DNA of 13,888 nucleotides from DASRWD01 sp044507975. Its GTDB lineage: Bacteria > Deinococcota > Deinococci > Deinococcales > Trueperaceae. The translations under genes and the position numbers were made by a program. This document shows positions 1 to 6,517 of this stretch, piece by piece; positions within the stretch are counted from its first letter, which is position 1, and each line of letters opens with the position of its first letter. The notes under the pieces were generated by a model, which saw only the letters and a list, made by a program, of their open reading frames with translations, had not been told where the DNA came from and made no database searches. The stretch spans positions 1-13,888 of the forward strand of contig JBIQIQ010000056.1 in assembly GCA_044507975.1 (NCBI GenBank). Direction: 5' to 3'.

Positions 1-576
1 CTGGCGGACCGCGTGAGGCCGAGCGCCAGGACCACTATCGCCGAGCTGCGCCGGGCGGGCGTGCGCACGGTGATGATCACCGGCGACTCCGAGGCCGTAG
101 CCAGGACCGTGGCTGCGGAGCTGGGCATCGACCGCTACTACGCCCGCGTGCTGCCGCAGGAGAAGGCGGGCCTGGTGCGTGACCTCAAGCGGGAAGGGCC
201 CACGGCGTTCGTCGGCGACGGCATCAACGACGCCCCCGCCCTGCTCGAGGCCGACCTGGGCATCGCGATCGGCGCCGGGACCAACGTGGCCATCGAGTCG
301 GCCGACCTCATCCTCGTCGAGGACGACCCGCTCGACGTGATCGCCGCGCTCCGGCTCTCGCGGGCGACCTACGCGAAGATGGTGCAGAACCTCTTCTTGG
401 CGACGGGCTACAACGCGGTGGCCATCCCCTTGGCGGCGGGCGTGCTGGCCTGGGCCGGCGTGCTGCTGTCACCCGCCGTCGGCGCCCTGCTCATGAGCCT
501 CTCGACGGTGATCGTCGCCGTGAACGCCATGACGCTCAGGCGGACGGAGCTGCGCGCGCCGCGCGGGGCGCCCTGA
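1..576 (+). CDS. Heavy-metal P1B-type ATPase, CopB-like copper exporter, C-terminal part (5' end outside window)
   Basis: This is the C-terminal part of a membrane P-type ATPase that pumps a transition metal, probably copper, out of the cytoplasm. The reading frame is open from base 1, so the gene starts upstream and the first visible ATG is not the start. Visible are the P-domain motifs MITGDS (window residues about 26-31) and GDGINDAP (72-79), then the last two membrane helices. The TM7 motif ATGYN followed by PLAAG, and MSLST with a downstream NA in TM8, are the metal-site signatures of the CopB-like P1B-3 subgroup. The phosphorylation DKTG motif and the CPx/CPH helix lie outside the window, so the exact metal cannot be confirmed. 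The tail after TM8 is short and arginine-rich. Family call very secure; copper specificity fairly likely. Confidence 0.93.
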   Translation: MADRVRPSARTTIAELRRAGVRTVMITGDSEAVARTVAAELGIDRYYARVLPQEKAGLVRDLKREGPTAFVGDGINDAPALLEADLGIAIGAGTNVAIESADLILVEDDPLDVIAALRLSRATYAKMVQNLFLATGYNAVAIPLAAGVLAWAGVLLSPAVGALLMSLSTVIVAVNAMTLRRTELRAPRGAP

Positions 577-638
577 GGTGGAGCGCCCGCCGCGCCGCGC
601 TCCGCCGTTCCTGTAAGCTCTACCGGTTCAAGGGCGGC

Positions 639-646
639 AGGAGGGA
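639..646 (+). promoter_or_regulatory. Shine-Dalgarno site of the GNAT gene
   Basis: AGGAGGGA lies 5 nt before the ATG at 652 and fixes that start. It is one of the stronger ribosome-binding sites in the window, in contrast to the several genes here that seem to lack a leader. No convincing -35/-10 pair is visible in the 75-nt gap behind the ATPase gene. Confidence 0.7.
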
Positions 647-651
647 ACGGC

Positions 652-1224
652 ATGGCGAGCGGCTACCTTGTGCGTCCGCTGGACGCCTCGACCTGGGACG
701 GGTTCGCCGAGCTGGTCGAGCGCAACAACGGCATCTTCGGCGGCTGCTGGTGCATCGGCTGGCATCCGGAGCGCGGCCAGCGCGGCATCGACCACCGCGC
801 CGTCAAGGAGGAGAGGGTGCGTACCGACCGGGCGCACGCCGCTCTGGTCTACGACGGAGACGGCCGGGTGCAGGGGTGGTGCCAGTACGGCAGCCCCGAG
901 GAGCTGCCGAGCATCAAGCACAGGAAGAGGTACGAGGCCGACGCGCCGCCGCTGCCGGACTGGCGCATCACCTGCTTCTACGTCGACCCGAAGCACCGCG
1001 GTCAGGGCATCGCGCGCATCGCCCTGGAGGGCGCCCTCGAGCAGATCGCCGTACGCGGCGGCGGGCTCGTCGAGGCGATTCCCGAGGTGACGGCCGGCCG
1101 CGAGGCGCACGGGCGCTTCCTCTACAGCGCCACGGTCGAGCTCTTCGAGTCCCTCGGCTTCGAGCGCGTGCGTCAGGTCGGCATGCACGCCTGGATCGTG
1201 AGCCGCGTGGTCGCGGCCGCCTGA
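652..1224 (+). CDS. GNAT-family N-acetyltransferase
   Basis: Predicted soluble 190-residue acetyltransferase of the GCN5-related fold, which moves an acetyl group from acetyl-CoA to an amine; the substrate is not predictable. The acetyl-CoA pyrophosphate-binding motif A is clear: strand ITCFYVDP (about residues 106-113) followed by KHRGQGIA (about 114-121), matching R/Q-x-x-G-x-G/A. The last third has the usual LFESLGFERV segment. The N-terminal part is rich in Trp and Cys (GGCWCIGWHPE), a pattern I associate with a subset of uncharacterised GNAT proteins that includes many annotated only as hypothetical. The ATG has a strong Shine-Dalgarno sequence. It follows the ATPase gene by 75 nt on the same strand and converges on the YitT-type gene. 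Confidence 0.9.
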   Translation: MASGYLVRPLDASTWDGFAELVERNNGIFGGCWCIGWHPERGQRGIDHRAVKEERVRTDRAHAALVYDGDGRVQGWCQYGSPEELPSIKHRKRYEADAPPLPDWRITCFYVDPKHRGQGIARIALEGALEQIAVRGGGLVEAIPEVTAGREAHGRFLYSATVELFESLGFERVRQVGMHAWIVSRVVAAA

Positions 1225-1275
1225 GCCCACGGCAGCGCGGACGCTGCTCCGGCGGCCGCCGCTCCGGCGGCCGCG
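1213..1275. repeat. Convergent intergenic structure: 15-bp tandem duplication plus nested inverted repeats
   Basis: Two adjacent copies of a 15-bp unit, GCTCCGGCGGCCGCC and the same with a final G, occupy 1246-1275 between two converging genes. A 9-bp inverted repeat (GCGGCCGCC at 1213-1221 and GGCGGCCGC at 1251-1259) encloses a smaller hairpin (GCAGCG, loop CGGA, CGCTGC, 1232-1247). The fold spans the stop codon of the GNAT gene and could act as a bidirectional terminator. Neither side has a T-run, so the terminator role is a guess. Confidence 0.4.
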
Positions 1276-1276
1276 C

Positions 1277-2248
1277 TCAACCGACGCGGTCGCTCTTCCC
1301 CAGGGTCCCGCCCGACGCCGTCTGGCCCTGGCCGATGACGACGAAGGCGTTCTCGTCCACCTCGCGCACGAGCCGCAGCAGCTCGCGCTCCTCCGAGCGG
1401 TTCACCGTGCAGAACAGGACGTTGCGCTCGCCGCCCTCGTACATCCCCTCGCCCTTCCAGGCGGTCACGCCGGTGTTGAGGCGCATCTGCAGCGCCAGCG
1501 ACACGTCGCGAGGGTGGTCGGTGACGATGAAGACGGTGCGGACGACGGACGGGCCCTCGACGCCGTAGTCGGTGACCAGGCCCATCAGGAACAGGGCGAC
1601 GAGCGAGTAGAGCGCGCGCTCCCAGCCGAACGCGAACCCCAGCAGGAGGACTATGGAGCCGTCGATGAGCAGGTAGATCTGCCCGATCGGCATGCCGGAG
1701 CCCTTCTGGAACACGCGGGCGAGGATCCCGGTGCCGCCGATGTTGCCGTAGCCGCGGATGGCGAAGGCGCTCGCGGCGCCCGTCATCGCGCCGCCGTAGA
1801 TCGCGTTCAGGAGCGGGTCGTCGCTGATCCCTTGCACGGGCAGGACCGCGGGGAGCAGGTCGATGGCGACGCCCATGAGGAGCACGACGTACACGGTGCG
1901 GACGACGAAAGCGCCGCCGCCGAGCCTGCGGTAGCCGAGGTAGAGCAGGGGCACGTTGAGGAGCAGGAGCAGAGTGCCTTCGGGGACGCCGATGGGGAGG
2001 TAGCGGCTGACCACGAGGGTCAAGCCCATGACGCCGCCCGGCGCCACGTTGCCGGGCGCCAGGAAGAGGACGAACCCGAGGGCGCCGACCAGCGCTCCGG
2101 CCGTCAGGAGGAGCCAGTTCCCAGCCTCGCTCGACAGAGGGGGTCGGAACCTCCGCCGCCGAGCGGCCCGGAACGACACGCGGCGCTCGTGGTCGGGGTC
2201 ACGCGATGCGTCCAGAGCCGCGGGCGGCATGTCGGCAGGGGGTGGCAT
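1277..2248 (-). CDS. YitT-family membrane protein (YitT_membrane + DUF2179)
   Basis: A 323-residue integral membrane protein of the YitT family, whose transport or signalling role is unknown. After a charged, arginine-rich N-terminal extension (about residues 1-40) there are roughly six hydrophobic segments (near 44-66, 72-86, 91-108, 116-136, 148-164 and 188-227). These include family-type sequence such as APGGVMGL and the glycine-rich GYGNIGGTG before a later helix. A soluble DUF2179 domain follows from about 235 to 312 (VVRTVFIVTD to VVIGQGQ). The ATG at 2248 has no good Shine-Dalgarno sequence, and an in-frame ATG at 2230 is an alternative. The extension makes it somewhat longer than typical members. 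It lies 35 nt behind the CsoR-family gene on the same strand, so it may be the last gene of the thioredoxin cluster. Family secure, function unknown. Confidence 0.9.
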   Translation of the reverse strand: MPPPADMPPAALDASRDPDHERRVSFRAARRRRFRPPLSSEAGNWLLLTAGALVGALGFVLFLAPGNVAPGGVMGLTLVVSRYLPIGVPEGTLLLLLNVPLLYLGYRRLGGGAFVVRTVYVVLLMGVAIDLLPAVLPVQGISDDPLLNAIYGGAMTGAASAFAIRGYGNIGGTGILARVFQKGSGMPIGQIYLLIDGSIVLLLGFAFGWERALYSLVALFLMGLVTDYGVEGPSVVRTVFIVTDHPRDVSLALQMRLNTGVTAWKGEGMYEGGERNVLFCTVNRSEERELLRLVREVDENAFVVIGQGQTASGGTLGKSDRVG

Positions 2249-2283
2249 GCTTCGGTCTTACCGCGATGTCGCCGCGCCAGGCG

Positions 2284-2580
2284 TCAGGCGAACATCATCA
2301 GCAGCTTCTCGAAGTCGCTCGGCGTGAGGTCGGATCCCTCGGTGCCGCCGGGCTCTGTCAGGCATTCCTGCATGGCGCTGCTGATGAGCGAGACGCCTGC
2401 CCTGTCGAGGGCCTTCGACGTCGCTGCGAGCTGCGTGACGACGTCGCGGCACGGCTTCCCCTCCTCGACCGCTCGGATCACGGCGGCGAGCTGCCCCTGC
2501 GCGCGGCGGAGGCGGTTCAGGACGCTGCGCCGGGCCTCGGCTTCGACGCTCGGGCCCATGCGGTCGGCGCCGTCGGTCAT
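2284..2580 (-). CDS. CsoR/FrmR/CstR-family transcriptional repressor, two-cysteine (CstR-like) type
   Basis: A 98-residue all-helical repressor of the CsoR family (DUF156 fold). The signature LNRLRRAQGQLAAVIRAVEE spans residues 21-40, with GKPC next and SSAMQECL near 67-74. In copper-sensing CsoR the ligands are Cys-His-Cys, with the His 25 and the second Cys 29 residues after the first. Here Cys44 and Cys73 keep the 29-residue spacing but the His position is Ala69, so a CsoR-type copper site is unlikely. The two-cysteine arrangement resembles CstR, the persulfide sensor of sulfur metabolism; redox or sulfane-sulfur sensing is therefore inferred. The ATG overlaps the thioredoxin stop codon as ATGA, which fixes the start and implies translational coupling. 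It probably represses its own cluster through the palindrome at 2981-2992. Confidence 0.92.
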   Translation of the reverse strand: MTDGADRMGPSVEAEARRSVLNRLRRAQGQLAAVIRAVEEGKPCRDVVTQLAATSKALDRAGVSLISSAMQECLTEPGGTEGSDLTPSDFEKLLMMFA

Positions 2581-2969
2581 GCACCGGCCGCTCGTGCGGC
2601 CTCGGCTTCCTTCTCCTGCTCGGCGACCTGCCTGTGGACGTCCTCCATGTCGAGGTCGCGCACGGCCTTGATCAGCTGCTCGAACTGCGGGCCCATCAGA
2701 GCCCCGGGCTGGGCGAAGACGAGGACGTTCTCCCGGAACGCCATGAGCGTGGGGATCGACCGGATGTCGAAGGCCGCCGCCAGCTCCTGCTGCGCCTCGG
2801 TGTCGATCTTGCCGAACACGATGTCCGGATGGGCCTCGGCCGCCTTCTCGAAGACGGGGGCAAACATACGGCAAGGGCCGCACCAGGAAGCCCAGAAGTC
2901 GAGGAAGACGATGTCGTTGTCGGTGATGGTCGAGTCGAGGTTCTCGGCTGTGATCTCGCGTGTGGACAT
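2577..2969 (-). CDS. Thioredoxin
   Basis: A 130-residue cytoplasmic thioredoxin, a disulfide reductase normally recharged by thioredoxin reductase. The active site WCGPC is at residues 29-33, preceded by the FLDFWA strand, and the cis-proline is in SIPT (Pro73). The fold ends near residue 105. A charged, Ala/Glu-rich helical tail (about 107-130) is an extension beyond the usual 105-110 residues. There is no signal peptide. It is the first gene of the minus-strand cluster, and its stop overlaps the start of the CsoR-family repressor by 4 nt. The ATG lies 6 nt after a TATACT -10 hexamer, so the mRNA may be leaderless, and the repressor operator sits against that promoter. Pairing with a two-cysteine CsoR relative suggests a role in thiol or sulfane-sulfur stress. 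That role is inference; the enzyme family is certain. Confidence 0.96.
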   Translation of the reverse strand: MSTREITAENLDSTITDNDIVFLDFWASWCGPCRMFAPVFEKAAEAHPDIVFGKIDTEAQQELAAAFDIRSIPTLMAFRENVLVFAQPGALMGPQFEQLIKAVRDLDMEDVHRQVAEQEKEAEAARAAGA

Positions 2970-2975
2970 GTGGTC

Positions 2976-2992
2976 AGTATACCCCTAGGGGT
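2976..2992 (-). promoter_or_regulatory. Promoter (-10 TATACT) and CsoR-family operator of the thioredoxin-repressor cluster
   Basis: On the minus strand TATACT (2981-2976) lies 6 nt before the thioredoxin ATG. Directly upstream and sharing one base is the perfect 12-bp palindrome ACCCCTAGGGGT (2981-2992). CsoR-family repressors bind G/C-tract palindromes of this TACCCC...GGGGTA kind, and a bound repressor would cover the -35/-10 spacer. No good -35 hexamer is visible. This is the only copy of the palindrome I found in the window. Confidence 0.75.
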
Positions 2993-3074
2993 TTATTCAG
3001 CACGTCGCCTGCGCGTCGACGGCGCGCGGGCACGGCAGGGACTTACGTTCCTCGCGCTGCTGGCCGGCAGCGCC

Positions 3075-3080
3075 TATCCT
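3075..3080 (+). promoter_or_regulatory. Possible -10 box of the fhs gene
   Basis: TATCCT lies 9 nt before the ATG at 3090. A weak AGGA is also close to the start, so leaderless or very short-leader initiation are both possible. There is no recognisable -35 at normal spacing. A 7-bp inverted repeat (3054-3073) ends one base before the hexamer. Confidence 0.35.
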
Positions 3081-3089
3081 CGCAGGACC

Positions 3090-4727
3090 ATGGCTCAAAC
3101 GCTGCGACCCATAGAAGACGTAGCCCGCGACATCGGTCTCGACCCTGGCTCCCTGCTGCCGCTCGGCCGCTCCAAGGCGAAGGTCGAGTTGGGCGGCGAC
3201 GCGGCCGACGCCGGCGAGGGTCGGCTCGTGCTGGTCAGCGCCATCACGCCGACGAAGGGCGGCGAGGGGAAGACGACCGTGAGCGTCGGCCTCGCCGACG
3301 GCCTGCGGCGCCTCGGGGTCCGGGTGGCGCTGTGCCTGCGCGAGCCCTCGCTCGGCCCGGTGTTCGGGATCAAGGGCGGCGGCACCGGAGGCGGGAAGGC
3401 CCAGGTCGAGCCGGCCAACGACGTCAACCTGCACTTCACCGGCGACCTCCACGCGATCACGGCAGCCCACAACCTCCTGGCCGCGCTGATCGACAACGAC
3501 ATCCACTTCGGCGGAGCGTCCGGTCTGACGCCGGAGCGCGTGACCTGGTCGCGGGCCCTCGACGTCAACGACCGCGCCCTGCGCGACGTGGTCGTAGCCT
3601 CCGGCAAGAAGGGCCAGCGCGCCACGCGCTTCGACATCACGGCCGCCAGCGAGATCATGGCCGTGATGGCCCTGGCCGGTTCGCTCGACGACCTGCGTGC
3701 GAGGCTAGCTCGGATCGTCGTGGGCACGCGCGCCGACGGGAGCGCCGTCACGGCTCAGGACCTCGGGGCGGTCGAGGCGATGGTGGCGCTGCTGCAGGAC
3801 GCCCTCAAGCCGAACCTCGTGCAGACGCGCGAGGGCACCCCGACGTTCGTTCACATGGGTCCGTTCGGCAACATCGCGCACGGCTGCTCGAGCGTCGTGG
3901 CCACCAAGCTGGCGCTGCGGCACGCCGACGTCGTGATCACCGAGGCCGGCTTCGGCTTCGAGCTCGGCGGCGAGAAGTTCCTGGACATCAAGTGCCGCCA
4001 GGCCGGCCTGTGGCCGCGGGCGGTCGTGCTCGTCGCCACCGTCCAGGCGCTGAGGTCTCACGGGGGCGGCGACCTGTCGCTCGGACTCGAGCACCTGGAC
4101 AGGCAGTTCGCCAACGTGCGCACCTTCGGTCTGCCCGTGCTCGTGGCCCTCAACGTGTTCTCCGGGGACGAGGAGGGCGACCTGCGAGAGGTGGAGGCCC
4201 ACGTCGAGGCCCTCGGGGCGGCGGCGGCGCGCGTCACCTCGTTCGTCGACGGCGGGGAGGGGGGAGAGGCGCTGGCCGATAGGCTCGTGGAGCTCCTCGA
4301 CGCGACCGAGGACGCACCGGCGCGGCCGACCTACCTCTACGAGGAGCACGACGACCTCGAGGTGAAGCTGACGTCCGTCGCCACGAAGATGTACGGCGCC
4401 GGCGCGGTGTTCCTCAGCGCCGCGGCGTGGGAAGACCTCGCGACGTTGCGAGCCGCCGGTCAGGACCATCTGCCCGTGTGCATCGCCAAGACGCACCTCT
4501 CCTTCAGCCACGACCCCAAGGGCGGCGGACTGGCCCGCGGGTTCACGCTGAACGTGCAGGAGCTGAGGCCTTCGGCGGGTGCGGGCTTCGTCGTCGCGCT
4601 CATGGGGGACATCGTGACGATGCCGGCCCTGCCGCGGGAGCCGGCGGCCAAGCGCGTGCGCGTCGCCGCCGACGGCACCGTCGTCGGCCTGATGCAAGGG
4701 GAGACCGAGGAGCCGGTCCCGACGTAG
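3090..4727 (+). CDS. fhs: Formate-tetrahydrofolate ligase
   Basis: A 545-residue cytoplasmic enzyme that makes 10-formyltetrahydrofolate from formate, tetrahydrofolate and ATP, feeding one-carbon units to purine synthesis and related pathways. The length is close to the usual 555-560. Seen in order: the P-loop PTKGGEGKTT (residues 54-63), CLREPSLGP (82-90), GIKGGGTGGG (94-102), NLHFTGDLHAITAAHNLL (113-130), and later FVHMGPFGNIAHG and FGFELGGEKFLDIKC. Two motifs depart from the common forms: GGEGKTT where AGEGKTT is usual, and a Lys at 103 where the GGAxGGG stretch is normally followed by an aromatic residue. The ATG at 3090 agrees with the conserved N-terminus (IEDVARDIGLD). The gene diverges from the thioredoxin cluster and is followed after 22 nt by the BaiN-type flavoprotein. 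Confidence 0.96.
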   Translation: MAQTLRPIEDVARDIGLDPGSLLPLGRSKAKVELGGDAADAGEGRLVLVSAITPTKGGEGKTTVSVGLADGLRRLGVRVALCLREPSLGPVFGIKGGGTGGGKAQVEPANDVNLHFTGDLHAITAAHNLLAALIDNDIHFGGASGLTPERVTWSRALDVNDRALRDVVVASGKKGQRATRFDITAASEIMAVMALAGSLDDLRARLARIVVGTRADGSAVTAQDLGAVEAMVALLQDALKPNLVQTREGTPTFVHMGPFGNIAHGCSSVVATKLALRHADVVITEAGFGFELGGEKFLDIKCRQAGLWPRAVVLVATVQALRSHGGGDLSLGLEHLDRQFANVRTFGLPVLVALNVFSGDEEGDLREVEAHVEALGAAAARVTSFVDGGEGGEALADRLVELLDATEDAPARPTYLYEEHDDLEVKLTSVATKMYGAGAVFLSAAAWEDLATLRAAGQDHLPVCIAKTHLSFSHDPKGGGLARGFTLNVQELRPSAGAGFVVALMGDIVTMPALPREPAAKRVRVAADGTVVGLMQGETEEPVPT

Positions 4728-4749
4728 CCGCGCTAGTTAGCATGGCCGG

Positions 4750-5973
4750 ATGGCCGGGAGGAGCGAGCGCGTGGTGATCGTCGGCGGTGGCGCCGCCGGC
4801 TTCTTCGCCGCCATCGCGTGTAAGGAGGCGAGCCCGGACACCGCCGTCGTCGTGCTCGAAGGGGCCGCCTCGGTGCTGTCGAAGGTGCGGATCTCCGGCG
4901 GCGGCCGCTGCAACGTCACGCACGACCAGCCGGACCCTGCGCTGCTCGTGGGCGGCTACCCGCGCGGCGCGAGGGCTCTGCGCGGCCCCTTCACGCGCTT
5001 CGGGCCGCGCGAGACGGTGGCCTGGTTCGAGCAGCGCGGCGTGCGGCTGAAGACCGAGCCCGACGGCCGCATGTTCCCCGTCACCGACGACGCCGAGACG
5101 GTGATCTCCTGCCTCGTGGGCGCGGCGCGCGCCGCCGGGGTGGAGGTGCGCACACGGTCGCCTGCCGTGGCTGTCGAGGCCGAGGGTGCGGGGTTCGCGG
5201 TCCGCGTGAAGGACGGGAGCGTGCTGACGGCGGACCGCGTCCTCCTGGCCACGGGCGGCGCTCCGGCGGGCTACCGATGGGCCGCGGCGCTGGGCCACGC
5301 CGTCGAGCCGCCCGTGCCGTCCCTGTTCACGTTCGAGCTGAGCGATCCGCGCCTGAGCGGCCTGGCCGGAGTCTCCGTCCCCGCGGCGCGCCTGCGCCTG
5401 GACGGCGCGAAGGAGGCTCACGAGGGGCCTCTGCTCGTCACGCACTGGGGCCTCTCCGGACCGGCGGTGCTGAAGGCGTCGGCGTGGGGCGCGCGGCTGC
5501 TGCACGAGCGCGGCTACAAGCTGGGACTCACGGTCGACTGGCGACCCGACCTCAGTCAGGCCGAGGTGGTCGCGGCCCTGCAGGACGCCAAGCGGCAGGG
5601 CGCCCGCCGCACCGTGCTCGCCTCGGGACCGTTCGAGCTCCCGCAGCGGCTCTGGCGCGCGCTGGCGACCGCCGCCGGCGTGGGGGAGGGCGCCCGCTGG
5701 GCCGACGCCTCCAAGGTCCAGCTGGCGGCGCTGGCCCGCGAGGTGCACGCCGGCCGCTACGAGGTGACGGGCAAGGGCGTGTTCAAGGAGGAGTTCGTCA
5801 CCTGCGGCGGCGTGAGGCTGTCCGAGGTCGACTTCACGACCATGCAGAGCCGCGTCCGCCCCGGCCTCTACCTGGCGGGCGAGGTCCTCGACGTCGACGG
5901 GATCACCGGGGGCTACAACCTCCAGAGCGCCTGGACCACCGGGTGGCTGGCGGGGCGCGCCATGGCCGCCTGA
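4750..5973 (+). CDS. BaiN/RdsA (HI0933/YhiN)-family FAD-dependent oxidoreductase
   Basis: A 407-residue flavoprotein with an N-terminal Rossmann FAD-binding motif (VVIVGGGAAG, about residues 8-17). The family hallmark KVRISGGGRCNVTH lies near 45-58, and a second FAD-contact segment LLATGGAP follows near 161-168. The middle contains the inserted domain (SLFTFEL, LLVTHWGLSGPAVL). The end has the conserved ITGGYNLQSAWTTGWLAG that closes the FAD site. The family includes BaiN, implicated in gut bacterial bile-acid reduction, but most members have unknown substrates, so no reaction is assigned. The start at 4750 puts the Rossmann strand at the N-terminus; an ATG at 4742 is in another frame. It is probably co-transcribed with fhs (22-nt gap), though no functional link is known to me. 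Confidence 0.93.
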   Translation: MAGRSERVVIVGGGAAGFFAAIACKEASPDTAVVVLEGAASVLSKVRISGGGRCNVTHDQPDPALLVGGYPRGARALRGPFTRFGPRETVAWFEQRGVRLKTEPDGRMFPVTDDAETVISCLVGAARAAGVEVRTRSPAVAVEAEGAGFAVRVKDGSVLTADRVLLATGGAPAGYRWAAALGHAVEPPVPSLFTFELSDPRLSGLAGVSVPAARLRLDGAKEAHEGPLLVTHWGLSGPAVLKASAWGARLLHERGYKLGLTVDWRPDLSQAEVVAALQDAKRQGARRTVLASGPFELPQRLWRALATAAGVGEGARWADASKVQLAALAREVHAGRYEVTGKGVFKEEFVTCGGVRLSEVDFTTMQSRVRPGLYLAGEVLDVDGITGGYNLQSAWTTGWLAGRAMAA

Positions 5974-5994
5974 GCGGCCGCGCCGCGTGCCGCC

Positions 5995-6426
5995 TCAGCG
6001 CGTGCGCGTGAAGACGACGTCGGCCACGGGCACCACGCCGGCAATCGCGACGGTGCCGATCAGCCTGTCGCCCGCGAAGCGCCCGTCGAACGTGAGGGCG
6101 CGGGAGCTGCTGTCGAGCCGCAGGCTGTCGTCGAAGCCCAGGCTGCCGGAGAGCTGCGCCAGGCGCCCGGTCTGCAGCCGGAAGATGCCGGCGTCGTACT
6201 CGATCGTGGCGTCCGCCGACACGTCGGTCAGCTGCTGCCTGAACGTCATGGTGACCCGTACCGGCAGCCGCACCGAGGTCGGGCCGGCCTGCACGTCGAC
6301 GTCGAAGCCGGCCGACCAGCTCTGGCCATCGATGTGCCTCAGCCCCGGGACGCTGACCGGGATGCACGCCGAGAGCGCGAGGGTGAGCAACGCGGCCGCC
6401 AGCAGCAGGTACCGGGTGCGGGTCAT
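5995..6426 (-). CDS. Small predicted lipoprotein, function unknown
   Basis: A 143-residue exported protein. A type II signal peptide is clear: basic MTRTR, a hydrophobic stretch rich in Leu and Ala, and the lipobox LSAC with Cys at about residue 21. The mature part is free of further membrane segments and alternates polar and hydrophobic residues (for example VRLPVRVTMTFRQQ, LSGSLGFDDSLRLDSS), suggesting a beta-rich, lipid-anchored domain. I do not recognise a family. A GTG at 6441 is in frame, but the ATG at 6426 is preferred: it starts the signal peptide properly and a TATCCT -10 box ends 6 nt before it. The gene lies downstream of the ddrA-like gene on the same strand, separated by a strong terminator, and converges tail to tail with the flavoprotein gene (21-nt gap). 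Confidence 0.75.
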   Translation of the reverse strand: MTRTRYLLLAAALLTLALSACIPVSVPGLRHIDGQSWSAGFDVDVQAGPTSVRLPVRVTMTFRQQLTDVSADATIEYDAGIFRLQTGRLAQLSGSLGFDDSLRLDSSSRALTFDGRFAGDRLIGTVAIAGVVPVADVVFTRTR

Positions 6427-6432
6427 GCGCTG

Positions 6433-6461
6433 AGGATACACACGGCGGTCCCGAAAGCGAA
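6433..6461 (-). promoter_or_regulatory. Promoter of the lipoprotein gene, leaderless layout
   Basis: On the minus strand TATCCT (6438-6433) lies 6 nt before the ATG at 6426. TTCGCT, a weak -35 (6461-6456), is 17 nt upstream and also forms the tail of the preceding terminator. Transcription would begin at or next to the start codon. Confidence 0.5.
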
Positions 6462-6489
6462 CGGACCCCGGCAGCGCTGCCGGGGTCCG
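6462..6489 (-). terminator. Rho-independent-like terminator of the ddrA-like gene
   Basis: A perfect 28-bp palindrome gives a 12-bp GC-rich stem (CGGACCCCGGCA with its complement) and a GCGC loop, 28 nt after the stop codon of the ddrA-like gene. On the minus strand it is followed by TTCGCTTTCGG, a modest T-rich tail. It separates that gene from the lipoprotein gene. Confidence 0.75.
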
Positions 6490-6517
6490 CCTTGTGGGAT
6501 GTGCCTTGGCCCCTGGT

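Noticed and set aside
1..2580. The CsoR-family protein as copper regulator of the nearby CopB-like ATPase
   Set aside because: The His ligand is absent, the ATPase is on the other strand with two genes between, and the putative operator is at the thioredoxin promoter.
1514..2671. Plus-strand frame opposite the YitT-type and CsoR-family genes
   Set aside because: The Asp/Glu/Gln-rich translation crosses two real genes and their gap and shows no motif.
2993..3089. Tetrahydrofolate riboswitch upstream of fhs
   Set aside because: The leader would be only a few nucleotides if the TATCCT box is used, and none of the conserved riboswitch sequence is present.
2960..4282. Open frame of 440 codons overlapping fhs in another frame
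   Set aside because: The translation is a low-complexity Arg/Gly mixture without domains, and fhs is unmistakable in the correct frame.
4600..5748. Long antisense open frame (382 codons) opposite the flavoprotein gene
   Set aside because: It mirrors the codon pattern of the clearly homologous plus-strand gene, is rich in Arg/Gly/Ala with no recognisable motif, and is a usual artefact of about 70% GC coding DNA.
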